A stretch of 13,705 bases of DNA from an uncultured Clostridia bacterium (lineage in GTDB: Bacteria; Bacillota; Clostridia; Christensenellales; CAG-138), in the NCBI GenBank assembly GCA_937915925.1, contig CALGGM010000227.1, forward strand, positions 1 to 13,705, in the 5' to 3' direction. The translations under genes were made by a program, and so were the position numbers. This document shows positions 1 through 6,781 of this stretch, one piece after another (the first letter of the stretch is position 1; each line of letters starts with the position of its first letter). The notes below the pieces were generated by a model. It ran no database searches. It saw only the letters and a program-made list of their open reading frames with translations, and had not been told where the DNA came from.

Positions 1-72
1 CTCCTCCCCGCACTGCGGGCGCTCGGATCGCTGCCCCGTCACAAGGGAGGGTATAGGTTGACGTATTATTCG

Positions 73-115
73 AGCTCCCCTTGTCAGGGGAGCTGTCACC
101 GACAGGTGACTGAGG
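73..115. repeat. Double-hairpin intergenic repeat
   Basis: Two adjacent perfect inverted repeats: AGCTCCCC (73-80) with GGGGAGCT (87-94) around a 6-base loop, followed at once by GTCACC (95-100) and GGTGAC (105-110), then TGAGGGG. I recognise this arrangement as typical of short palindromic intergenic repeats scattered through gut Clostridia genomes, from memory and not by search. No ORF is associated. Confidence 0.6.
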
Positions 116-170
116 GGTAGTTTCTTGAACTGCTTGGATCTTAACGGGTCGTCGGGGACGGGAAAAATGT

Positions 171-227
171 GATGCGGCTTCGCATGATGCGCTTCGCATG
201 ATGCGCTTCGCGTGATGCGTGCCTTCG
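171..227. repeat. Tandem mini-palindrome array (14-base units)
   Basis: Units GATGCGGCTTCGCAT (171-185), GATGCGCTTCGCAT (186-199) and GATGCGCTTCGCGT (200-213) follow head to tail; a fourth degenerate unit begins at 214. Each unit is itself a hairpin (ATGCG pairing with CGCAT across CTT). There are no spacers, so this is not CRISPR. It resembles REP-type intergenic palindromes. No coding frame fits. Confidence 0.75.
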
Positions 228-320
228 GCACATTGGTGTCGAATTGTGAAGATGTGGTATTTGCCCTGTAGGGACGTCCATTAGGGCGATACCGATAAGG
301 AAGTTTTCTTGTGTGGTGGG

Positions 321-347
321 ACGGAGCAGCCAGATCGGCTGCTCCGT
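321..347. terminator. Strong hairpin just past the recombinase stop
   Basis: An 11-bp perfect stem, ACGGAGCAGCC (321-331) with GGCTGCTCCGT (337-347), has a 5-base loop. It starts 5 bases beyond the stop of the minus-strand recombinase, so it may end that transcript. The T-rich side (TTCCTTT) follows the stem on the plus strand, so by shape it is a better plus-strand terminator; it may work both ways. Confidence 0.55.
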
Positions 348-352
348 TTCCT

Positions 353-2038
353 TTACGCGGAGCGTTGGTCTTCGCTGTTTGTCGCTGCAAACAGTTCGAC
401 GAGTTCTGCTTCGTTCGGCACTTTGAATCTGCCGACGCCTGTGAAGTAGATGTCCGCCTGAACACGCTTGTGACCGTCGATCTTCACAGGGTTGTGTACC
501 TCGATCCGCTCAATCAGCTTGTTTACAAGTGAAGCCGTGAGCGTTTCGTTGTCGGTGCGGTCTCGGATCGTTTTCAGCAGAAGGCGAAAATCGTTTCGTT
601 TCGATTCCACCTGTTGCAGTTCTTCACGGTCGGTCTGAACCTTTGCTTTCAATTCCCGTTGTTCGGCTTCATACTGATCCCGCATTGCAAGGAAGCGTTC
701 ATCGGAAATCTTCCCGTTTACGTTGTCCTCGTAAATGCGAATCATCATGCGGTCGATCTCAGAAATACGTTTTTCAGCGTCTGCAATGGCTTTGCTTGTC
801 TTTTGCATCGAAGCGATCTTGATCCCGTTCTCCCGTTTTTCCATATGCTCAATGAACTGGTGTTCATTACTACTGCGGACAAAAGTGCAGAGGTCGTTGA
901 TCGCTTCCGAGACGATCTTTTCCAGTACAACGTTTCGGATGTAATGAATCCTGCAAGAGCCGCGTCCCGACTTGTAATTCGAGCAGCAGAACCATTCCTG
1001 ATTCGGCTTGGTGGACTTGGATGCACAGAAATACAGTTTTGCACCGCAATCTGCACAGAATACCAATCCGGAGAAAAGGCTCGTCCTGCCCGTCGCCGTC
1101 GGACGGCGTTTGTTCTTCCGAAGCTCCTGCACCCGTAACCAATCCTCCTCGGAAATGATCGCGGGATGCATATCCGGGATGATCTGCGGTTCAGAGGCGG
1201 GTCGATCAATCGTTTTGTGAACCTTGTAACTGACCGTTGTGGTTTTGAAGTTCACGATACAGCCGGTGTACTGACGGTTCTCAAGGATATAGACGACCGT
1301 TTTCTGATCCCACCGAAACGGCGTTACCGGGCGCTTGTTGGAGCATGGCAATTCATTCTCTCGGAAATACTCCGTCGGCGTCGGGATTTGCTCGGCTTCC
1401 AATATCTTTGCGATCTCCTGCGGACCGTTGCCGTCAAGACATAGATCATAGATCCTTCGGACGACTTTCGCAGCCGGTTCATCGATGTGCCAGACCTCTT
1501 TATCATTTGCGTCCTTGATGTACCCGTAAGGGACAGTCGAGCCGACGCGCTTGCCGTTCGCCGCTTTGGAAGCCCATACCGCACGGATCTTTTTACTGGT
1601 CTGCGCCGCATACCATTCGTTGAAGATATTGGAGAACGGCATGAGCTCCGTGCCGGTATTGCTTGCGGTGTCCACGTTCTCTTGAATCGCAATGAACCGG
1701 ATACCGAGTGTGGGGTACTTGATCTCAAGGTACTGCCCCACTTCGAGATAGTTACGTCCGAAGCGGGAAAGGTCTTTGACGATGATCGTCCCGATCTGCC
1801 CTGCTTCCGCCATCGCCTCCATACGCTGGAAATTCGGTCTTGCAAAGGTCGTACCGCTTACGCCGTCGTCCACAAAGTACTGTAAGTTGCGAAATCCGTT
1901 TTTCTTCGCAAACTCGGTGAGGATGGTTCGCTGATTGGAAATACTGTTGCTCTCGCCCTCTCTGCCGTCGTCCTGCGATAAGCGGCAGTATAAGGCAGTA
2001 ATCTTCCGTGTCCCCGTTGTATTTTTATTGGTTGTCAT
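353..2038 (-). CDS. Large serine recombinase (TnpX-like, DUF4368)
   Basis: 561-aa site-specific recombinase of the large serine family, expected to excise and integrate a mobile element by double-strand exchange through a phosphoserine intermediate. The N-terminal resolvase domain (about 12-155) carries the nucleophile Ser21 in YCRLSQDD and the Arg-rich helix VKDLSRFGRN (87-96). A recombinase domain follows (about 165-290), then a zinc ribbon with CADC at 328-331 and further cysteines at 351, 352 and 362, a charged coiled-coil stretch (about 400-490), and a DUF4368-like tail ending near 545. An ATG at 2038 was chosen over an in-frame ATG at 2125 because homologues start close to the catalytic strand and AAGGAG lies about 11 bases upstream. 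No frame damage is seen. It follows a TnpW-like ORF, as in Tn4451-type elements of Clostridia. Confidence 0.95.
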   Translation of the reverse strand: MTTNKNTTGTRKITALYCRLSQDDGREGESNSISNQRTILTEFAKKNGFRNLQYFVDDGVSGTTFARPNFQRMEAMAEAGQIGTIIVKDLSRFGRNYLEVGQYLEIKYPTLGIRFIAIQENVDTASNTGTELMPFSNIFNEWYAAQTSKKIRAVWASKAANGKRVGSTVPYGYIKDANDKEVWHIDEPAAKVVRRIYDLCLDGNGPQEIAKILEAEQIPTPTEYFRENELPCSNKRPVTPFRWDQKTVVYILENRQYTGCIVNFKTTTVSYKVHKTIDRPASEPQIIPDMHPAIISEEDWLRVQELRKNKRRPTATGRTSLFSGLVFCADCGAKLYFCASKSTKPNQEWFCCSNYKSGRGSCRIHYIRNVVLEKIVSEAINDLCTFVRSSNEHQFIEHMEKRENGIKIASMQKTSKAIADAEKRISEIDRMMIRIYEDNVNGKISDERFLAMRDQYEAEQRELKAKVQTDREELQQVESKRNDFRLLLKTIRDRTDNETLTASLVNKLIERIEVHNPVKIDGHKRVQADIYFTGVGRFKVPNEAELVELFAATNSEDQRSA

Positions 2039-2111
2039 GTAATCATAATCTCCTTTCCGACAACCGGGCACAGTAAAGGCAACACCATAGTACCGTGTCC
2101 GGTGTAAAATG

Positions 2112-2261
2112 TCAATTCTCTGCATCCAAAGGTCTTAAAATCAATTCCTTCATCTGCTGGAACATGGTCTGCGTCCCCTCCGGATTGAAATGCGTATGGA
2201 CGACATATTCCGTCTTTCCCATCCATACGCTGAATGTCTCCGGTTCCGTAGCCGCTTCCAT
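2112..2261 (-). CDS. TnpW-like small transposon protein
   Basis: A 50-aa ORF whose core, VWMGKTEYVVHTHFNP, resembles the strand-rich core of transposon-encoded TnpW-family proteins (pattern: IGxTxYxVxVHF, then a helix ending in a short charged tail). Its role is unknown even in the family. It lies 73 bases upstream of the recombinase start on the same strand, the usual position of TnpW. The start is uncertain: the frame stays open to ATGs at 2309 and 2339, but those run antisense into the DUF6076 fragment and none of the three has a convincing RBS. The 5' end may therefore be truncated at the junction. Identification is by pattern memory only. Confidence 0.5.
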   Translation of the reverse strand: MEAATEPETFSVWMGKTEYVVHTHFNPEGTQTMFQQMKELILRPLDAEN

Positions 2262-2307
2262 ACTGTCATACAGATAGGGGATCAGAGAGGACGCCGGGCA
2301 CCTTACC

Positions 2308-2760
2308 ATGATGATCCGCCGACCGTCCTTTATGAGCATTCAATACGATGTCTCCACCGCAGCGGAGATGTTGGAATTGGAGTTCACGAAGATGCTCGAA
2401 GAAAACATCCGTTTCCGCAAATGCAAACGCTGCGGAAAGTATTTCATCATGAAGGGCAATTACGATACGAACTACTGTGACCGCATCGCGGAAGGCAGCA
2501 CGCGAACCTGTCAGGAGCTTGCAGCGATCGAGAACTACAGAGCGAAGGCAGCCGAGAATAAGGAATACGCGCTCTACAGCAAATACTATAAGCGCTACTC
2601 TGCGCGTGTAAAGGTGCGACAGATCAAGGAAGCCGATTTCAAGGCGTGGAAGTATCAGGCGCTGACCAAGCGCGACGAATGCGCCGACGGCAAGATCACG
2701 GTCGAAGAATATGAAGCGTGGCTCGAAGCGTCGTTTACGAATCGAAGAAAGAAAGGTTGA
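2308..2760 (+). pseudogene. 3' fragment of a DUF6076 gene
   Basis: A 150-aa frame matching what I remember as the C-terminal third of DUF6076 proteins: a short helical lead-in, then a zinc-binding motif with Cys39-x2-Cys42 (CKRCGKYF) and Cys57 and Cys68, then a basic helical tail. Family members are usually several hundred residues long, and homology seems to begin almost exactly at the first ATG. Upstream the frame meets a TAG at 2275 and there is no RBS in range of 2308 or 2332, so this looks like the surviving 3' end of a gene interrupted by the tnpW-recombinase module. The missing 5' part is not in positions 1-352. A functional short protein cannot be excluded. Confidence 0.65.
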
Positions 2761-2780
2761 CCCTGCCACCTCTAATCCGC

Positions 2781-2813
2781 CTTCAGCGCCTCTCCATTGG
2801 ATAGGCGCTGAAG
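2781..2813. repeat. Inverted repeat after the DUF6076 fragment
   Basis: CTTCAGCGCCT (2781-2791) pairs perfectly with AGGCGCTGAAG (2803-2813) around an 11-base loop, 20 bases past the stop of the plus-strand gene. There is no T tract after it on either strand, so it is not a classical intrinsic terminator. Confidence 0.6.
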
Positions 2814-2848
2814 AAAGAAAATGTCTCTGTTATGGATTAGCCAGCATT

Positions 2849-2877
2849 GGATTTTGCCGGCATTTCCCGCAAAATCC
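2849..2877. repeat. Inverted repeat with 9-bp stem
   Basis: GGATTTTGC (2849-2857) pairs with GCAAAATCC (2869-2877). The 11-base loop may pair further (GG with CC). There is no T tract. It may be a relic of a palindromic element. Confidence 0.5.
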
Positions 2878-2940
2878 GTTCGTAAGGGAGACCCTTAAAC
2901 CCAGGATGTGCAGGAGTGTTGAAATAAACTTGTCATCTTG

Positions 2941-2980
2941 GGAAAAGGCAAAGCCAATCAAGTTAGATCGGCTTTGCCTT
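2941..2980 (-). terminator. Intrinsic terminator of the five-gene operon
   Basis: An 11-bp perfect stem, AAGGCAAAGCC (2945-2955) and GGCTTTGCCTT (2970-2980), with a 14-base loop. Read on the minus strand the stem runs into TTTT then CCC, giving a terminator about 145 bases past the last operon stop codon at 3124. Confidence 0.7.
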
Positions 2981-3123
2981 GCAATCAGAGTTGAATATCT
3001 AATTATCATTTGTCCTCATCTTCAACTGTTTGCATATCTGTTGTTTGAGTTGTAAACGAAGCTTCTACTGGTACGAGTATGCATAACGGATTTAGCAGCG
3101 AACGACCGTATTCCGCTATAAAA

Positions 3124-4701
3124 CTATATACTGACATCCGGTGTGTTGTCGCTCTGGTAAGCGTACCAATGCCCGTTTTCGATCAGCTCTTCGCGCGCCA
3201 GCACGGCGAGCAGGTCGGGATCGTTTTCATGGATCCGATCGAGAACCGAGCCGTAGAACGCCGCCATGCGGGCGTGGTCGGAGACCTTGCGCGAAAGGGA
3301 CTGCTTGCCGTAATAGTTTGCGATAAACAGCGTCGCGGCCGAAAGCGAGCCGAGTGCAAGCTTCAAAATCGCGCGATACAGGTTCGGATCACCCGTCCGA
3401 AGCAGCACAGGGAAGCCGAGTACGCCGGAAAACAGCTCAAACAGCAGCGCGGAAAGGTACAACAGCACGCTCAGAATCGAAGCGATCCGCACGACGCGGT
3501 CGCTTCTTTTTTGCTGCCGCGCCGTCTTCCGATATGCTCGTTCGTGATAGACCTGCTGTTCTTCGATCCAGATGCGGACCGGATGCGTTTCCTTCGGCGG
3601 CGCACCTGCGGCAAGCGCGGACAAGGCGCAAAGCACCCATCCGGTTTCGGTCCGCTGCGTCAGCGGCAGCAGCGAAAACACCTCGGTCGGGCTTCCCGCA
3701 TACCGCAGAAAGGACTGCACGCGCAGTGATTCCGCAAGCACCCGGTATTCGAGATAGCGGCGATGGCAGTCCGAGCGTACCGCATACCGATGCAGCCCGA
3801 ACGACAGCGCCAGCATCGCGCCGACGGCAAGGATCAGCCCATAAAGCTCCGCCTCGTCGTAGAGCAGAAACGCCACGGTCAGCGCCGTGCCCAGCAGCGC
3901 GAGCCACGCGAGCACGCGGCGATACGTCTTTGCCGCAGAGAGCGAAAGCACATCCGCGGCGGCATACAGCTTTGCTGTGCGCAGCAGCACGGGATCCTTT
4001 GCATCGCAAAACGGCGCGGGCGCGGGAACATCCGAAACGCTCGCGTTGAACGCGTCCGTCCGTTTCAGTACGTCCGAAACGGCGTTTGCGTTTCCGAGCA
4101 TATGCACCGTTCCGGCAGGCTCATTTTGTTCCGCTCGGGGACAGACGATATGAATCACCTGCGTATTCCGTCCACTGCGCACAGGCAGACGTCCGTGCGG
4201 CGAGAACCGCCCTTCGAGCGCGAAGGACACGGCGGCGGCGGTCCCGCAGCCATCCTTTTGCGCACCGTCGCCGTCCCAGAGCGCCAGCAAAATATGGCTG
4301 TGCTCCGCAACATAGATCCCCGCCTGCCGGTAACGGAAGTCCATATCGGGGTCTGTCGGCTCCCGCTCGATCGGGGAAACGACGAACACCGATTCCGCAG
4401 CGGCGCAGTGCGCGTCGAATCTCTGCTTTTCTTCCTCGGAAAAGTCCTTCGTATAGCTCGCTGCGTCCGTGGGAAGCGCGACGATCAGCGGAATGCCGAG
4501 CGCTTTTGCGGCGTCGGCGCACAAAAGATCCGCGCCTTCCGCAAGGCTGTTCAGCATGACGATCGGAGAGTGCGGGCATCTTGCGCGAAGCACAGTCAAT
4601 TCCCGCGTCACCGCTTCAAACAAAGCGTCCCTGTCTTTATCCCGAACAGCCCGATGCCCGGTCACACCCACGACGATCGGGATCCTATCCTGCACTGCCA
4701 T
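3124..4701 (-). CDS. SLOG domain fused to a four-TM membrane module
   Basis: 525 aa, last gene of the operon. Residues 7-200 form a Rossmann-like SLOG (DprA/LOG-type) nucleotide-binding domain: first strand and loop VVGVTGHR (10-17), SLAEGAD (52-58) for the phosphate-binding turn, and a long strand with ILLALWDG (137-144). Four hydrophobic helices follow in two pairs (about 262-282 and 286-304; 405-424 and 443-462). After the first pair comes YRVLAESLRVQ (319-329), resembling the polar motif of SLATT-type effector membrane domains. SLOG domains bind NAD-derived or other nucleotides (in Thoeris ThsA, a cyclic ADP-ribose isomer), so ligand-gated membrane damage is a reasonable inference. The start at 4701 has AAAAAGGAG 4 bases upstream; the gap to the preceding gene is 15 bases. 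The SLOG call is firmer than the SLATT call. Confidence 0.8.
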   Translation of the reverse strand: MAVQDRIPIVVGVTGHRAVRDKDRDALFEAVTRELTVLRARCPHSPIVMLNSLAEGADLLCADAAKALGIPLIVALPTDAASYTKDFSEEEKQRFDAHCAAAESVFVVSPIEREPTDPDMDFRYRQAGIYVAEHSHILLALWDGDGAQKDGCGTAAAVSFALEGRFSPHGRLPVRSGRNTQVIHIVCPRAEQNEPAGTVHMLGNANAVSDVLKRTDAFNASVSDVPAPAPFCDAKDPVLLRTAKLYAAADVLSLSAAKTYRRVLAWLALLGTALTVAFLLYDEAELYGLILAVGAMLALSFGLHRYAVRSDCHRRYLEYRVLAESLRVQSFLRYAGSPTEVFSLLPLTQRTETGWVLCALSALAAGAPPKETHPVRIWIEEQQVYHERAYRKTARQQKRSDRVVRIASILSVLLYLSALLFELFSGVLGFPVLLRTGDPNLYRAILKLALGSLSAATLFIANYYGKQSLSRKVSDHARMAAFYGSVLDRIHENDPDLLAVLAREELIENGHWYAYQSDNTPDVSI

Positions 4702-4716
4702 ACGTACTCCTTTTTG

Positions 4717-6747
4717 TCAACCAAGCTTGTAGATGCGCAGACCGTCGAACTTGCGGATCAGCTTCAGCATGCTGTTGAACGGCTTCCAGTCCTTGCCCTG
4801 ATCCTCCTCCGACAGCTGCAGATAATGCCGCGCGATCTCGAGCTCGCCGAAATCACCGTTCATGCAAAGCTTGTGTTGCCGCATTTGCTCGCGCAGGCAA
4901 TACCGATTCGTGCCTTCCGGAACCGCGGCGTTCTCGTACAGGTCGCCCGCGGTCCAACCCATCGCGCGGTGCGAGAGCACCCAGCGGGCGTGCTCCATCG
5001 GTGCGAAGACCGCGATCTGCTCCTCATTAAACGCGCGCAACATTTCGAAGTCGACCGGGCGGTCCGTATAGAAGCAGCCGATCGCGTTCAGATACTTCGA
5101 AAAGCTCTTGACCTGATTGATGTTATAAAGCTTGTACTCAAGGGACAAACTGTCGAAATCGCGCTCGAGGGTTTCGGCGCTGACGGTTTCCTCCTGTCCT
5201 TCATAGCGATAGCGGGCGTTCAGCGCGACGGCGAAGTCGTACATGTGCAAAAAGCTGCTGCCGGACAGATACGTGTGCTTGCTTCTGCGGTCCGCGGTGC
5301 GCATGAACGTGGTGATAAACAGCGGGTAGCCTGAAAGATCGACAATCTTTTCGATGTCGGTGCGGAAGCGCTGTTCCTTTTCCGCCATATCGCTGTATGC
5401 CTTGAGCCGCGGCGGCTTGCCGACTGCGCCGTTTTGCTCCCATGCACGGTAGCTTGCCTCGTACGCGCCGATCTTTTCGGATTCCTCGGCGTCGAAGCAG
5501 TACAGCGCGTGGATCATGCCGCGGGCGAAATCGAACTCCGCGTCCATCGGATGCAGCTCCGTGCGCGAGTTTCTGCCGTAGGCGGTGCGGTCCCAGCACT
5601 GCAGCTCGTCGCAGAGCATCAGAAGATACGCGAGCGGATGCAGCTCTACTTTCAGCGGCGCCCTGCGCTTTGTGTCGGACTTATAGAACGCGATCGCGAA
5701 CTTGAAGAGACTGTTGTGCAGCATGATCGCCGTCAGCACGTCCACATGCGCCTCGGTAAGCGCATTCGCGCCGCATCTTTCCACGAGCTCCTGATAGAGC
5801 CTCGTTGCGGAAAAATAGGCGTGGTCCATGAAATACCCGAACCGGTTCGGATCGGTGGGCTTTTTACAGATTGTGTCGTAAAGGTATTCCTCCGAAACGT
5901 CATACGCCGCGCCGAGCCGCTTTTCGATACCGTATGCCAAAAGCTGCTCAACGTTTTCAAACGATCTGCCGAACAGCTCCGTAAAGTGCGTCTTTGCTTC
6001 TTCGCCGAGATTGTTGAGGCAGTCGAGATCGCGATAGGCAAGATACATACTTCCCTCGCCGCGCGCCTTGCGGTCCACCTCGAAGTAGGCAAGCACCTGC
6101 TCGAACGGGATTTCAAACGGGTACCCGATGTCGTGGAACAGCGAGGTCAGCCCCCAGTATTCGAGGAAGAACGCCGCGGCGCGGTTCTCGTCTTCGCTGG
6201 GCCGGAAGCCGTAAAAACGCTGAAACGTCTTCCGGAAGCTTTCGTTCGTTTCGTAGATCGCAAGTCCCAAAGCAAAGACGTAGACCGAGTGCGAATAGTG
6301 ATCGCGGTGCTTCATCAGAAGCGAGCTCGCGTTCGACTCGAATTCCGAGAGCAACTCGATCATCTTGCTCGAACGTCCGTACGCGCCCATGAACATCTCG
6401 AGAAAGCTGTAATAGACGGTGTACGCGTCCTCGGCGACGCCGGAATCGATGAATTGCTCCAGCTCGCGCTCGAGGCAAAGCCGGTCGACGTCCATCTGCA
6501 TGTTGTACGGAATCTGATTCGGGCGGTAGCTTGTTCCGAGATAGGTTCCCGTTTGCTCCTCCTGTTTCGCCTTTTCGGGGGAGAAGCGCAGCCCCTCGCA
6601 GCGCTCGTGCAAAAACCGCAAAGCCGCCGATTTCAGATCGCTGCCGAGTCTTCCCGCACCGTACAGCGACGGCTCGAACGGACCCACGTCGGTGTTATAG
6701 CGTTCCCTGTTTGTTTTTCGCATCTGTTCCAAAGCAGTGTATGCCAT
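4717..6747 (-). CDS. HD-domain phosphohydrolase with C-terminal RyR-like domain
   Basis: 676 aa, no signal peptide or membrane helix, so cytosolic. A helical lead-in (1-140) is followed by an HD-type metal-dependent phosphohydrolase core: H-x2-H-x2-H (147, 150, 153), the HD pair in FHDIGYP (204-210), His344 in MLHN, and the distal Asp380 in LCDELQCWDR (378-387). HD enzymes of this sort usually cleave phosphoesters of nucleotides. Near the C-terminus, MEHARW (584-589) and MGW (596-598), then a helix with EEDQGKDW (647-654), resemble the prokaryotic RyR (ryanodine-receptor repeat) domain, proposed to bind nucleotide-derived ligands. GGGAGG sits about 8 bases before the ATG at 6747. The gene follows the 1286-aa receptor by 34 bases. 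It could make, degrade or sense the system's nucleotide; the sequence does not decide. Confidence 0.8.
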   Translation of the reverse strand: MAYTALEQMRKTNRERYNTDVGPFEPSLYGAGRLGSDLKSAALRFLHERCEGLRFSPEKAKQEEQTGTYLGTSYRPNQIPYNMQMDVDRLCLERELEQFIDSGVAEDAYTVYYSFLEMFMGAYGRSSKMIELLSEFESNASSLLMKHRDHYSHSVYVFALGLAIYETNESFRKTFQRFYGFRPSEDENRAAAFFLEYWGLTSLFHDIGYPFEIPFEQVLAYFEVDRKARGEGSMYLAYRDLDCLNNLGEEAKTHFTELFGRSFENVEQLLAYGIEKRLGAAYDVSEEYLYDTICKKPTDPNRFGYFMDHAYFSATRLYQELVERCGANALTEAHVDVLTAIMLHNSLFKFAIAFYKSDTKRRAPLKVELHPLAYLLMLCDELQCWDRTAYGRNSRTELHPMDAEFDFARGMIHALYCFDAEESEKIGAYEASYRAWEQNGAVGKPPRLKAYSDMAEKEQRFRTDIEKIVDLSGYPLFITTFMRTADRRSKHTYLSGSSFLHMYDFAVALNARYRYEGQEETVSAETLERDFDSLSLEYKLYNINQVKSFSKYLNAIGCFYTDRPVDFEMLRAFNEEQIAVFAPMEHARWVLSHRAMGWTAGDLYENAAVPEGTNRYCLREQMRQHKLCMNGDFGELEIARHYLQLSEEDQGKDWKPFNSMLKLIRKFDGLRIYKLG

Positions 6748-6781
6748 TGTGATACCTCCCTATCCTCGTTCGTTTTCGGGT

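Larger units (their letters stand above)
2761..3123. other. Gene-free convergent intergenic region
   Basis: 363 bases between the DUF6076 fragment (plus) and the end of the minus-strand operon. It holds three perfect inverted repeats (listed separately in part) and otherwise AT-rich DNA. A 114-codon plus frame across it has no RBS and overlaps the hairpins. No RNA gene is recognised. Confidence 0.6.

Noticed and set aside
171..213. CRISPR-like array
   Set aside because: Units of 14 bases directly abut one another without spacers, and no cas genes are present.
2339..2353. Longer TnpW-like protein starting at ATG 2339
   Set aside because: The extension runs antisense through the conserved DUF6076 region and lacks a properly spaced RBS, so the start near 2261 was preferred, with low confidence.
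3763..5334. Long plus-strand open frame of 523 codons
   Set aside because: It spans antisense to two well-supported genes with clear domains and RBSs, is rich in Arg, His and Gln, shows no family motif, and has no RBS. It is an antisense shadow of GC-rich coding DNA.
4717..6747. Cas3-type HD nuclease
   Set aside because: No helicase motifs and no cas neighbours; the C-terminus is RyR-like.
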